Shown here: positions 8,973-16,987 of the stretch, piece by piece
Layout of the letters: every line of letters begins with the position of its first letter
How positions within the stretch are numbered: the stretch's first letter is position 1
Source of the DNA: Candidatus Zhuqueibacterota bacterium
GTDB lineage: Bacteria; Zhuqueibacterota; Zhuqueibacteria; Thermofontimicrobiales; Thiofontviventaceae
Assembly (NCBI GenBank): GCA_016926625.1
Contig: JAFGOE010000069.1
Coordinates: 1 to 54,919, forward strand
DNA: 54,919 nucleotides
Direction of reading: 5' to 3'
Translations under genes and position numbers: made by a program
Notes under the pieces: model-generated
Told to the model about the DNA's origin: nothing
The model's database searches: none
Seen by the model: only the letters and a program-made list of their open reading frames with translations

Positions 8973-9974
8973 ATGAAATATTTATATATCATCATTATTC
9001 TATGCCTTATCTGCATTCATGAACCGATCTATTCTCAAGGAAATCTAGCGCAATCAGGAGCCAATTTTTTACAGATTGGAGCCGAACCCAGAGGAACGGC
9101 GCTGGGCGGAGCTGTTACTGCTCTTTCAGCAGGAGCAGCCTCATTGTATTGGAATCCCGCTGGCGCAATACACACGCACAATTTTGACATCTTACTATCC
9201 CACACCGACTGGTATATGGATACGAAATTGATGTTCGGTGCTATTGTTAAAAATTTTAATTCATTTGGAAATGTCGGACTGTCTGTCGCTTCATTTTATA
9301 TGGATGCGATGGAAATAACCACTGTGTACGAGAGTGAGGGAACCGGAGAGTTTTATGATGCCGGTGATCTGGTTGTCGGATTATCGTACGCACGTTCTTT
9401 GACAGACCGTTTCACATTCGGTGCAACTCTTAAATGGATCCATGAATACATCTGGAATGAAAAAGCCAACCAGGTTGCGTTTGATGTGGGTTCACAGTAT
9501 CAAACAGATTTTTACAATTTGAGACTGGGCATCGTCATACGAAATTTCGCCGGAAAGATGAAATTCTCGGGTGACCATATTGATAAACACATACAGGATG
9601 AAATTGAAGCAAATATTAGTAATAATCCGAGAGTAGAACGTTTAACTCCTGAATTCCGTCTGCCCCAAATTTTTAGAATCGGTATCGCGTTCGATCCTTT
9701 GACCCATGAATCAGGCACATTGACTCTAGTCGCGGATGCAGATGTACCTGCAGATAACTCCGAACGGTTGATCTTCGGTGCCGAATACAACTTTCTGAAT
9801 CGATTTTTCCTTCGAAGTGCCTATCAAATAAATTATGATGATGATGATTTTTCGCTCGGTGCCGGTATCGACTTGAATGTTATCAATATGAACGCTCGGT
9901 TCGATTATTCATATTCTGCATATCAGATCCTGGATGATGTGCATCGTTTTGCCATCGGATTCGAAATACCATAA
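8973..9974 (+). CDS. PorV/UPF0164-family outer-membrane beta-barrel protein
   Basis: A 333-residue protein. After a signal peptide (ending IYSQG), it carries the family signature: SGANFLQIGAEPRGTALGG, then GAASLYWNPAGAI, followed by alternating barrel strands to the C-terminus. PorV family members are FadL-like barrels that act in type IX secretion, shuttling or retaining cargo at the outer membrane; many paralogues exist in FCB genomes. A TTG overlapping the end of the upstream gene would add 13 residues, but the ATG at 8973 starts directly before the signal peptide. The short spacing makes it part of the receptor/cargo/PorV unit. It could be a dedicated partner for the upstream T9SS protein rather than the general PorV. 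Confidence 0.85.
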   Translation: MKYLYIIIILCLICIHEPIYSQGNLAQSGANFLQIGAEPRGTALGGAVTALSAGAASLYWNPAGAIHTHNFDILLSHTDWYMDTKLMFGAIVKNFNSFGNVGLSVASFYMDAMEITTVYESEGTGEFYDAGDLVVGLSYARSLTDRFTFGATLKWIHEYIWNEKANQVAFDVGSQYQTDFYNLRLGIVIRNFAGKMKFSGDHIDKHIQDEIEANISNNPRVERLTPEFRLPQIFRIGIAFDPLTHESGTLTLVADADVPADNSERLIFGAEYNFLNRFFLRSAYQINYDDDDFSLGAGIDLNVINMNARFDYSYSAYQILDDVHRFAIGFEIP

Positions 9975-10139
9975 ATCATCTTGATCTGGTACGCAAACTG
10001 ACGGCGAAGTAGAGACAGGAAGAAGTATGGATTTTTTTTAGATTTTAAGGTCATGATGCACTCTGTAATTAAAAGATTTCTGGTAAACTGAAGATTAAAA
10101 CTAATTAACTACAATAACCTATTTAGAGGAGGTAAATGT

Positions 10140-11516
10140 ATGAAAAAGATACTAGTTGGGGCGTTAGTAACCTTGTTTCTCTGTCCGCTGATCGTATATG
10201 CCCAGAACTTCACTCTTTACAATACAGATAACAGTGAATTACCGTACAACCAGGTGTACTGCATAGGATTTGATAACAACAACAACATCTGGTTTGGGGG
10301 ACAGCGTGACGCGGCGACGGGGATAGCGCAGGTATCTCAATTATCGCGGGATTTAACGACGTGGACGGTATACGATCAGGCTGCTCTGGGCTTGGGGGAT
10401 CTGGAGGATCGGGTATTTTATCTGGCGGTGGACGATCAAAATACGAAGTGGTTGTGTACACATTACGGGGTATCATATGTTCGAGCGGATGGGAGCACAG
10501 GCGTGGTAGAATTTACGCGTGACCAGTACGCGCGTACGGTATGGACGGATACGAAGGGGAATGTGTATATCAGTCAGCGTGAAGATTCCCGGGCGGACGC
10601 GCGCATCTGGGTGAGCCCGGATCATGGAGCGAACTGGACAGGGTGGACGTTAGCCGATATCGACATTGCGTTGAGTCCGGACGATGCGCGTCCGGAGATC
10701 TATGATTTGCGCGAGGATTCGAAGGGGCAGTTATGGATCTGCACCTGGTTTGGCGTCACGTATCGTGATCTGGAAGGAGTGTGGCACAGTATCAAGGCGA
10801 TCGAAGGCAATTACACGCATGCGATGACGATCGATCCGGATGATCATGTATGGGTAGCGGATTTAATCTACGATGAACCGCCGCTGGCAAACAAGCTGTT
10901 AGAGATTTTGCCGGATGGGAGCATTGTGGAGCATGATTCGACCACGATCGAACCGTTGAAATATGCGGTGATGGATTTGGAGTCGGATTACCGGGGTCAT
11001 ATCTGGTGTGCTTTATACGGAGGTGGTCTGTTGGAGATTCGGCCGGATGGTAGTTTTGAACAGTACACCGCTGCTTCTACCGAGGGGGCACTACCGGAAG
11101 ATATCCTCACGCACATGGAGATCCATAATAATGTGATCTGGGCGTCCACGGAATCAGTGGGTATTGTGAGACTATCGACTCTAATCAATGAGACCTATGT
11201 CGGTGTGTTCGCAGACGATTTTTCAGCGGCTGTGCCAGAAGAATTGATGCTTTATAATAACTATCCAAATCCGTTCAATCCGTCTACCTTGATCAATTTC
11301 GATTTGAAATCTCAAGGTGACATACAGTTATCAATTTACAATGTTAAAGGTGAATTGGTAAGAAATTTAGCAAAAGGCGTCTATAGAGCAGGCAGTTACT
11401 CTGTTATCTGGGATGGGTGTGATTCGAAGGGTGATATCATGCCATCCGGGATTTACATTTACATGTTGCATACTGGCAATAGACTGGAATCAAGGAAAAT
11501 GACGCTGATCAAATAA
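10140..11516 (+). CDS. Secreted beta-propeller protein with T9SS sorting domain
   Basis: A 458-residue secreted protein. A signal peptide (1-21, ending VYAQ) is followed by about seven propeller blades of the two-component-regulator-propeller kind: NNIWFGGQRD, TKWLCTHYGVSY, QLWICTWFGVTYR, DHVWVADLIY, GHIWCALYGGGLLEI and VIWASTESVGIVRL. The last 80 residues are a T9SS domain (NNYPNPFNPSTLI, ending SRKMTLIK). Ribosome site GAGGAGGT precedes the ATG. The blades probably bind a ligand at the cell surface; no enzymatic residues are apparent. Sampled lines of the propeller part run near 57-62% G+C, against about 33-37% in the first lines of the sorting domain, so the gene looks mosaic. It ends in a terminator-like hairpin at 11572-11609. 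Confidence 0.85.
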   Translation: MKKILVGALVTLFLCPLIVYAQNFTLYNTDNSELPYNQVYCIGFDNNNNIWFGGQRDAATGIAQVSQLSRDLTTWTVYDQAALGLGDLEDRVFYLAVDDQNTKWLCTHYGVSYVRADGSTGVVEFTRDQYARTVWTDTKGNVYISQREDSRADARIWVSPDHGANWTGWTLADIDIALSPDDARPEIYDLREDSKGQLWICTWFGVTYRDLEGVWHSIKAIEGNYTHAMTIDPDDHVWVADLIYDEPPLANKLLEILPDGSIVEHDSTTIEPLKYAVMDLESDYRGHIWCALYGGGLLEIRPDGSFEQYTAASTEGALPEDILTHMEIHNNVIWASTESVGIVRLSTLINETYVGVFADDFSAAVPEELMLYNNYPNPFNPSTLINFDLKSQGDIQLSIYNVKGELVRNLAKGVYRAGSYSVIWDGCDSKGDIMPSGIYIYMLHTGNRLESRKMTLIK

Positions 11517-11571
11517 TATGCTGGATGCAAAATTAATTTGGCAGTCTCTACAACGTATAGAGATGGATAAT

Positions 11572-11609
11572 ATGCAGAGTCGTAAATAATTTTAACGACT
11601 CTGCATTTC
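11572..11609 (+). terminator. Hairpin terminator after the beta-propeller gene
   Basis: A perfect 12-bp stem (ATGCAGAGTCGT / ACGACTCTGCAT) with an 11-nt AT loop, followed by a short T-rich run (TTTCAGTTT). It lies 55 bp after the stop codon and before the NhaC gene. The T-run is weak, so termination may be partial. Confidence 0.6.
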
Positions 11610-11656
11610 AGTTTCGAATTACAGTTTATTATGAACGAGATTATTTTACACCTGAA

Positions 11657-13069
11657 ATGATGGAATCGAAATTACATCGAAAACCGAATTTATTTATTAG
11701 CCTGATACCTTTATTTTTAATGGCAATTTTTTTGGGTATCGGATATGGTTTCTATCAGATACGCGCGGAAATTTTGCTCGTCGCAGCGGCTTCACTCACT
11801 GGATTTATCGCCAGACTCTATGGCAACACCTGGAAGGAACTGGAGGACGGCATTGTTGAGTCGATCAAGAGTGCGATGCCTGCAATGCTCATCGTTATAT
11901 GTGTAGGCTTATTAATTGGTGCCTGGATTATTTCTGGTACCATTCCAATGCTTATATACTACGGATTAAAAGTCATCTCTCCGGGTTATTTTCTGGTAAC
12001 AGCCAGTTTCGTCTGCAGTGCCGTATCTCTATTTACAGGATCATCTTGGGCGACAGTGGGTACTATCGGGATAGCGCTCATGGGAATTGCACATGGAATG
12101 GGCATACCACCAGGAGCAGCGGCTGGTGCTATTATCAGCGGCGCCTACTTTGGTGACAAGATATCTCCCTTTTCCGATACGACCAATCTGGCACCGATAG
12201 CAGCGAAGAGCAATTTGTTTGATCATATCAGGCATCTCTTGTGGACGACTACCCCAGCCTGGCTGATTGGTATGATTATCTATTTTTTTGTAGGCTTGAA
12301 ATTCAAGACTCAAGTTGTTCCTCAGGAGGAAGTTGGTTTGATTCTAAACAGTTTACAATCCAATTTCCATTTTCATTGGATGCTATTACTTCCACCAGTA
12401 TTGATATTATATTTTGCGGTAAGAAAGTTTCCTACAATTCCCGGAATGATAGCTTCCTCTGGCCTGGCATGTGTTTTAGCATTAGTTTTTCAACGAACAT
12501 CCGGGATTGAAATATTAAACACGATGACTATCGGTTACCAGTCTGAAACTGGATTAGAAAATATTGACCGATTGCTATCAAGAGGTGGAATGATGAGTAT
12601 GATGGGAGTGACGTTAATAGCATTTTGTGCATTTGCTTTTGCTGGCGTCATGCAGAAAGCAGGCATGCTGACTGTGATACTGGATAGAATGCTAAGCGTT
12701 GTAAAAAGTACAGGCACACTCATAGCAAGCGTCGTTGCAAGTTGTGTCGTCGTTGCGCTGATTACTGGCAGCTCTTTCCTCTCGATTTTGATCCCTGGAG
12801 AATTGTTTGCGCCCGCTTTCAGGCAGCGTAATCTCGCAGCTAAAAATTTATCGAGGACGACAGAGGATTCGGGTACCGTCGTTGTCCCGCTGATTCCATG
12901 GAGCATGGCTGGTGTATACATGGCGGGAACGCTCGGTGTGCCTACAATAGTATACGCTCCGTGGTCGTTTATGTGTTATTTGGGAATTATATTTGCTCTG
13001 TTCTATGGATTTACCGGTTTCACATTAGCTCCGAGAAAACTAGAGGATGAAACGATGCAGGGTGGTTAA
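11657..13069 (+). CDS. NhaC-family Na+/H+ antiporter
   Basis: A 470-residue polytopic inner-membrane protein with the NhaC core: SSWATVGTIGIALMGIAHGMG, GAIISGAYFGDKISPFSDTTNLAP, and a C-terminal TGSSFLSILIPGELF / RTTEDSGTVVVPLIPW segment. The acidic and Ser/Thr residues of the FGDKISPFSDTTN motif are intact. The family exchanges Na+ for H+; some members exchange organic ions or amino acids. The start is one of two adjacent ATGs at 11657 and 11660. The downstream S51 gene begins about 16 bp after its stop, or overlaps it if an upstream ATG at 13047 is used. Placement between peptidase genes suggests coupling to amino-acid uptake or to Na+ balance, which is not proven. Confidence 0.88.
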   Translation: MMESKLHRKPNLFISLIPLFLMAIFLGIGYGFYQIRAEILLVAAASLTGFIARLYGNTWKELEDGIVESIKSAMPAMLIVICVGLLIGAWIISGTIPMLIYYGLKVISPGYFLVTASFVCSAVSLFTGSSWATVGTIGIALMGIAHGMGIPPGAAAGAIISGAYFGDKISPFSDTTNLAPIAAKSNLFDHIRHLLWTTTPAWLIGMIIYFFVGLKFKTQVVPQEEVGLILNSLQSNFHFHWMLLLPPVLILYFAVRKFPTIPGMIASSGLACVLALVFQRTSGIEILNTMTIGYQSETGLENIDRLLSRGGMMSMMGVTLIAFCAFAFAGVMQKAGMLTVILDRMLSVVKSTGTLIASVVASCVVVALITGSSFLSILIPGELFAPAFRQRNLAAKNLSRTTEDSGTVVVPLIPWSMAGVYMAGTLGVPTIVYAPWSFMCYLGIIFALFYGFTGFTLAPRKLEDETMQGG

Positions 13070-13085
13070 GACAATTGAAAGAGAC

Positions 13086-14777
13086 ATGTGTATGAGAAAT
13101 TTTGTTCGAATCATTTTCCTTACGTTAATACTCCCCACGATGTGTCTCGCAGGGGGATCGATTTTGATTATTGGTGGAGGGAATGATAGAAATTCATGGG
13201 CTGAGGAACCTTTTATTTGGTTCATTCAGCAAGCTGATTCCGGGATCATCATTAATATCGATGTAGATGAAGTCGCTACAAGTTACGCATCAACGTTTAT
13301 AAATTACGGCGCCGATCCTGCCAGTCATTCCCTGCGTATTGAAAATCGTACAACTGCTGATGATTCGGCGACCTATTTCCAGCTGATTAACGCTCGCGGT
13401 ATCTTCATCGAGGGTGGTGACCAGTGGGATTATGTGTCTACCTGGAAGAATACTCTTACTGAAGATGCAATTCATTACGTATATAATCAAGGGGGTGTTA
13501 TCGCCGGAACCAGTGCAGGATGTGCTATAATGGGAGAGGTTTGTTTCGATGCAAAATATGGCTCATTGTACCCGGAGGATGCTGCCGTTAATCCTTATCA
13601 CCAGCGTATGCATTTCGAAGATGACTTCTTAGATGTTTTACCGAATGTCCTCACCGATTCCCATTTTCATCAACGAGGCCGTCTTGGGAGGTTGATCCCG
13701 ATGCTAGCTCGCAGAATTCAGGACTACGGTGATGTTAATCTTCTGGGAATCGGTGTCGATGAAAACACGGCTCTGTGCGTCAATCCGGATCTTACCAGTC
13801 GCGTTGTCGGTGAGGGGCTTGTTACTATCTTTCACCAGACTGAGCTTTCAAATATTAGCTGCGAAGCAGGTGAAGCAGTTACTTTCACACATATTCGATA
13901 TCACCAGTTAAATCATGGTGCAATATTTGATCTGAATGTGCGAGAACTTCTTGAAGCAGGTGAAAATATGGAGCGGATAACTGAACACAGCCAAATATCC
14001 GCGTTCCCTAGCGTATTTTTAGATGGTTCCCTCGAAGAGACGGGTTCCAGGGGGATTTTTAAGATTTCAAGTTATACGAGAAATAATTTGGATGCCTGGT
14101 ACGGACGTCTGAGTCTGACACCGGGTGATTCGATAGTACCTAATTCGATTATCGTTCCCAGACTCTGGAGTGATAACAATTATTTTGAGAATCGGATTAT
14201 AGGAGGAATGTTCGCAGGTGCAAAATTACCAGGATTAATCTGTCTGTTTCTGGATGATGGCAGCGCTCTGGAAATATTGGAAAATGATGTATTTTCTGTA
14301 AAAAAAATGGCTTATCTACTCGACACTCAAGCGATATCTCATGCGGGGATATTAAATACCAGAAACACAAACTTACCAGGATTAGTTGGCGGGACAATTC
14401 ATTTCCTGGGAGATGGTATAAAGTATAAATGGAGCAATGGGTTCGTCCCTGTGAGTGAAAATATTGATAATAAAGTAATCCCTGATTCCCATAAACTGTT
14501 ATATAATTATCCTAATCCATTCAACCAGAGCACCACGATCGAGTTCGCGTTATTAGAAGATGCAAAAGTGAACCTGAGTATCTATAATACGAATGGTCAG
14601 AAAATTGCAATTCTATTGGATCATTCTATGTCAGTTGGCTATCATCGTACGTCCTGGTATGGTTTGGATATGTGTGCCAATCCTGTTTCCACAGGACTGT
14701 ACGTACTCCTATTAACCATCCTGCCCGATAAAGGAAGTATTTCTCAAATGCAACAAAAAATGATTTATCTAAAATAA
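13086..14777 (+). CDS. Cyanophycinase-like S51 peptidase with T9SS sorting domain (surface or secreted)
   Basis: A 563-residue protein. After a signal peptide (RNFVRIIFLTLILPTMCLA), the S51 domain spans about 23-300: SILIIGGGND, FIEGGDQWDY, nucleophile elbow AGTSAGCAIM with Ser143, DSHFHQRGRLGRL with His193, and GIGVDENTA. These motifs match classical cyanophycinases more closely than those of the first S51 protein do, including GGDQ. A middle region (about 300-480) of unknown fold is followed by a T9SS domain (NYPNPFNQSTTIEF). The T9SS domain implies export across the outer membrane, so it could act on polymer outside the cell. An ATG at 13047 would add 13 residues before the signal peptide; 13086 or 13092 is more likely. 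It probably shares a transcript with the NhaC gene. Confidence 0.85.
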   Translation: MCMRNFVRIIFLTLILPTMCLAGGSILIIGGGNDRNSWAEEPFIWFIQQADSGIIINIDVDEVATSYASTFINYGADPASHSLRIENRTTADDSATYFQLINARGIFIEGGDQWDYVSTWKNTLTEDAIHYVYNQGGVIAGTSAGCAIMGEVCFDAKYGSLYPEDAAVNPYHQRMHFEDDFLDVLPNVLTDSHFHQRGRLGRLIPMLARRIQDYGDVNLLGIGVDENTALCVNPDLTSRVVGEGLVTIFHQTELSNISCEAGEAVTFTHIRYHQLNHGAIFDLNVRELLEAGENMERITEHSQISAFPSVFLDGSLEETGSRGIFKISSYTRNNLDAWYGRLSLTPGDSIVPNSIIVPRLWSDNNYFENRIIGGMFAGAKLPGLICLFLDDGSALEILENDVFSVKKMAYLLDTQAISHAGILNTRNTNLPGLVGGTIHFLGDGIKYKWSNGFVPVSENIDNKVIPDSHKLLYNYPNPFNQSTTIEFALLEDAKVNLSIYNTNGQKIAILLDHSMSVGYHRTSWYGLDMCANPVSTGLYVLLLTILPDKGSISQMQQKMIYLK

Positions 14778-14803
14778 AGATAGATGGTGACTATAAGAGG
14801 AAC

Positions 14804-14839
14804 GGAGGCCGAACAGGTTCTGGTATCTGTCCAACCTCC
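14804..14839. repeat. Imperfect inverted repeat between convergent genes
   Basis: GGAGG and ACAG on the left are mirrored by CTGT and CCTCC on the right, with symmetric 4-nt internal loops and a 10-nt apex. It lies between the convergent stops of the S51 gene and hcp. No T-run follows on either strand, so termination is uncertain. Confidence 0.35.
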
Positions 14840-14880
14840 TGATCTGATTGGTATCAACTTTTGCGTCAGTGTAGAAATGA

Positions 14881-16545
14881 TTAATTCCCGCTCATCATGG
14901 CCTCAACGTCAGCCTTGACTTCGCCAATCGGTTTAATATTGAAATTTTCTACCAGGACTTTCGCTACGTTTGGGGACAGGAAAGCAGGCAGCGTCGGTCC
15001 TAATCGTATTCCCTTCACACCGAGGTGTAACAGGGCGAGCAATACGGCGACGGCCTTCTGCTCATACCAGGCTATATCGTAAGAGATGGGAAGTTCGTTG
15101 ATGTCATCGAGTCCGAAAATTTCCTTCAGTTTCAGGGCGACGAAAGCGAGCGAGTAAGAGTCGTTGCATTGTCCTGCATCCAGAACACGCGGAATACCAT
15201 CGATATCTCCCAGATTTAGTTTATTATAGCGGTATTTAGCACAACCGGCTGTGAGAATAATCGTGTCGTCCGGTAATTCCTGTGCGACTTCCGTAAAATA
15301 GTTTCTCGCTGGCTGCCTGCCGTCGCAACCCGCCATGACGACGAATCGTTTGACAGCACCCGATTGGATCGCCTTGATAATTTTATCGGCAAGGGCGATT
15401 ACCTGGTTGTGAGCAAAACCACCAACGATCTCGCCGTGCTCCAGTTCTTCCGGTGGAGGACACGTCCTGGCCAAATCAATGATCGCACTGAAGTCCTTGG
15501 GCTTGCCATTCGAGCGATCGGGAATGTGCTTCACGCCATCGTAACCAGCCATACCCGTAGTAAAAATTCGATCTTTGTATGAGTCTTTTGGCGGTATGAT
15601 ACAATTGGTCGTCATTAGAATCGGTCCGTTGAACGATTCAAATTCCTTATTCTGTTTCCACCACGCATTGCCGTAATTGCCCACGAAGTGGTCGTATTTC
15701 TTAAACGCCGGATAGTAGTTGGCCGGCAGCATCTCACTATGTGTATATACATCGACACCTGTGCCTTTTGTTTGCTCAAGTAACTCCTCCATATCCCTCA
15801 GGTCATGTCCGCTTATGAGGATTCCAGGATTCTTACCAACGCCTATGTTCACTTTGGTGATCTCCGGGTTGCCGTATGTTTCAGTGTTTGCCTTATCGAG
15901 TAATGCCATGGTTTTGACCGCTGTCTCACCTGCCTGCATGACCATCGAAACCATGTCATCGACTGATAATGATTTCGTCGTTGATGCCAATCCCTTCATC
16001 AAGAATTCGTAGATAGTCTCGTCCTCATATCCCAATACCGCAGCATGTTCTGCATAAGCTGAAATGCCCTTTAGACCATAGGTCAATAATTCTCGTAACG
16101 ATCTGACATCTTCGTTCTCCGTATTCAAGACGCCTACCATCTCAGCCTTTGTCTGAAATTTATCGGTTTCACCTGAAAACCATGTCGCTGCATCATGAAG
16201 TTGTTCCTCGAACGAGTGTCCCGTACTCTTTTTGTGTTCAGCTAAAAATCTGTCCTTTAACGCATCCCGCAGCTGCATTCCTTCCATGATCAAGGCCGAA
16301 ATACGTGCGTTATCAAAATTAGCATTGGTAATGGTCGCAAACAAGGATTTTGCTATGAAAAAGCCTTCTTTCTTAATCGACAGGTTCAGGTCTCTTGCTT
16401 TTTCGCCCCAAATTGATATGCCTTTAAGTACATAAATCAATAAATCTTGTAAATTTGCAGTGTCGGATTGTTTACCACACACTCCTCTGATGGTACAACC
16501 CTGATTCTTTGCCGTCTCCTGGCATTGAAAACAAAACATGCTCAT
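14881..16545 (-). CDS. hcp: Hybrid-cluster protein (hydroxylamine reductase), class I
   Basis: A 554-residue cytoplasmic Fe-S protein. The N-terminal cluster motif is C5-x2-C8-x8-C17-x5-C23 ([22 protein letters not shown]), typical of class I Hcp with a [4Fe-4S] cubane, in contrast to the enterobacterial class II spacing. Hybrid-cluster ligands lie in [24 protein letters not shown] and [10 protein letters not shown]. Length matches class I enzymes. Hcp reduces hydroxylamine in vitro and is linked to nitric-oxide reduction and nitrosative-stress defence in anaerobes. The start is set by AAGGAG 6-7 nt upstream. No Hcr reductase gene is adjacent, as in many class I systems. Expression is probably controlled by a CRP/FNR-family regulator through the palindrome at 16706-16719. 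Confidence 0.96.
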   Translation of the reverse strand: MSMFCFQCQETAKNQGCTIRGVCGKQSDTANLQDLLIYVLKGISIWGEKARDLNLSIKKEGFFIAKSLFATITNANFDNARISALIMEGMQLRDALKDRFLAEHKKSTGHSFEEQLHDAATWFSGETDKFQTKAEMVGVLNTENEDVRSLRELLTYGLKGISAYAEHAAVLGYEDETIYEFLMKGLASTTKSLSVDDMVSMVMQAGETAVKTMALLDKANTETYGNPEITKVNIGVGKNPGILISGHDLRDMEELLEQTKGTGVDVYTHSEMLPANYYPAFKKYDHFVGNYGNAWWKQNKEFESFNGPILMTTNCIIPPKDSYKDRIFTTGMAGYDGVKHIPDRSNGKPKDFSAIIDLARTCPPPEELEHGEIVGGFAHNQVIALADKIIKAIQSGAVKRFVVMAGCDGRQPARNYFTEVAQELPDDTIILTAGCAKYRYNKLNLGDIDGIPRVLDAGQCNDSYSLAFVALKLKEIFGLDDINELPISYDIAWYEQKAVAVLLALLHLGVKGIRLGPTLPAFLSPNVAKVLVENFNIKPIGEVKADVEAMMSGN

Positions 16546-16680
16546 ATTTACTCCTTTACATCGTTGGTATTGTATTATGTTTTATGCAAACAGTGATTGA
16601 AAATGATACGCTTCTGTTTACTTTTTATGGTGAAAATAAGATTTAATCATGAACATTGTTACTCTTTCTTCAATTGAAAT

Positions 16681-16719
16681 ATACTAAGAATTATCAAGAC
16701 AAACCTTGACTTAAGTCAA
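16681..16719 (-). promoter_or_regulatory. FNR/HcpR-type palindrome and -10 box upstream of hcp
   Basis: A perfect 14-bp palindrome, TTGACTTAAGTCAA, occupies 16706-16719 and matches the TTGAY-N4-RTCAA form bound by FNR/DNR/HcpR-like regulators. On the minus strand TAGTAT (16681-16686) follows at a distance that puts the palindrome about 39-41 bp upstream of the likely start site, the usual class II activator position. The remaining gap between hcp and the next gene (16546-16987) holds a weak promoter at 16894-16922 and no convincing gene. Confidence 0.65.
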
Positions 16720-16893
16720 AAAAATAATATTATTTTTTTAGTTTCTTACTTTGTGTGGACTCGAGCTTTGTCATGCTGACCTGCCCACTGAAAATAGCGG
16801 ATCGAAAATCAGCGACTCAGATCATCCGGAGATTATCCATGAGATGAATGACCCGACTATAGGATGGATAGTGATAAAAAATGAGGAAACTAA

Positions 16894-16922
16894 TTGAAAT
16901 TACTAAATTTTTTACTTATCTT
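16894..16922 (+). promoter_or_regulatory. Candidate promoter of the NTPase-mscS operon
   Basis: TTGAAA (16894-16899), a 17-nt spacer and TATCTT (16917-16922) lie about 65 bp before the ATG at 16988. The match is moderate. TTATAC at 16921-16926 is an alternative -10. Confidence 0.4.
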
Positions 16923-16987
16923 ATACAAAAATATCAACATCCATAGTTGAATCATATACACATAATCATCATATACGAGAATTTAGA

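Noticed and set aside
16751-16897. A 48-codon open frame (TTG start) between hcp and the NTPase gene, with a protein-like tail SDHPEIIHEMNDPTIGWIV
   Set aside because: No ribosome site, a TTG start and no recognisable family; it also runs into the candidate promoter at 16894. It could be a gene remnant, but the evidence is too thin to call.
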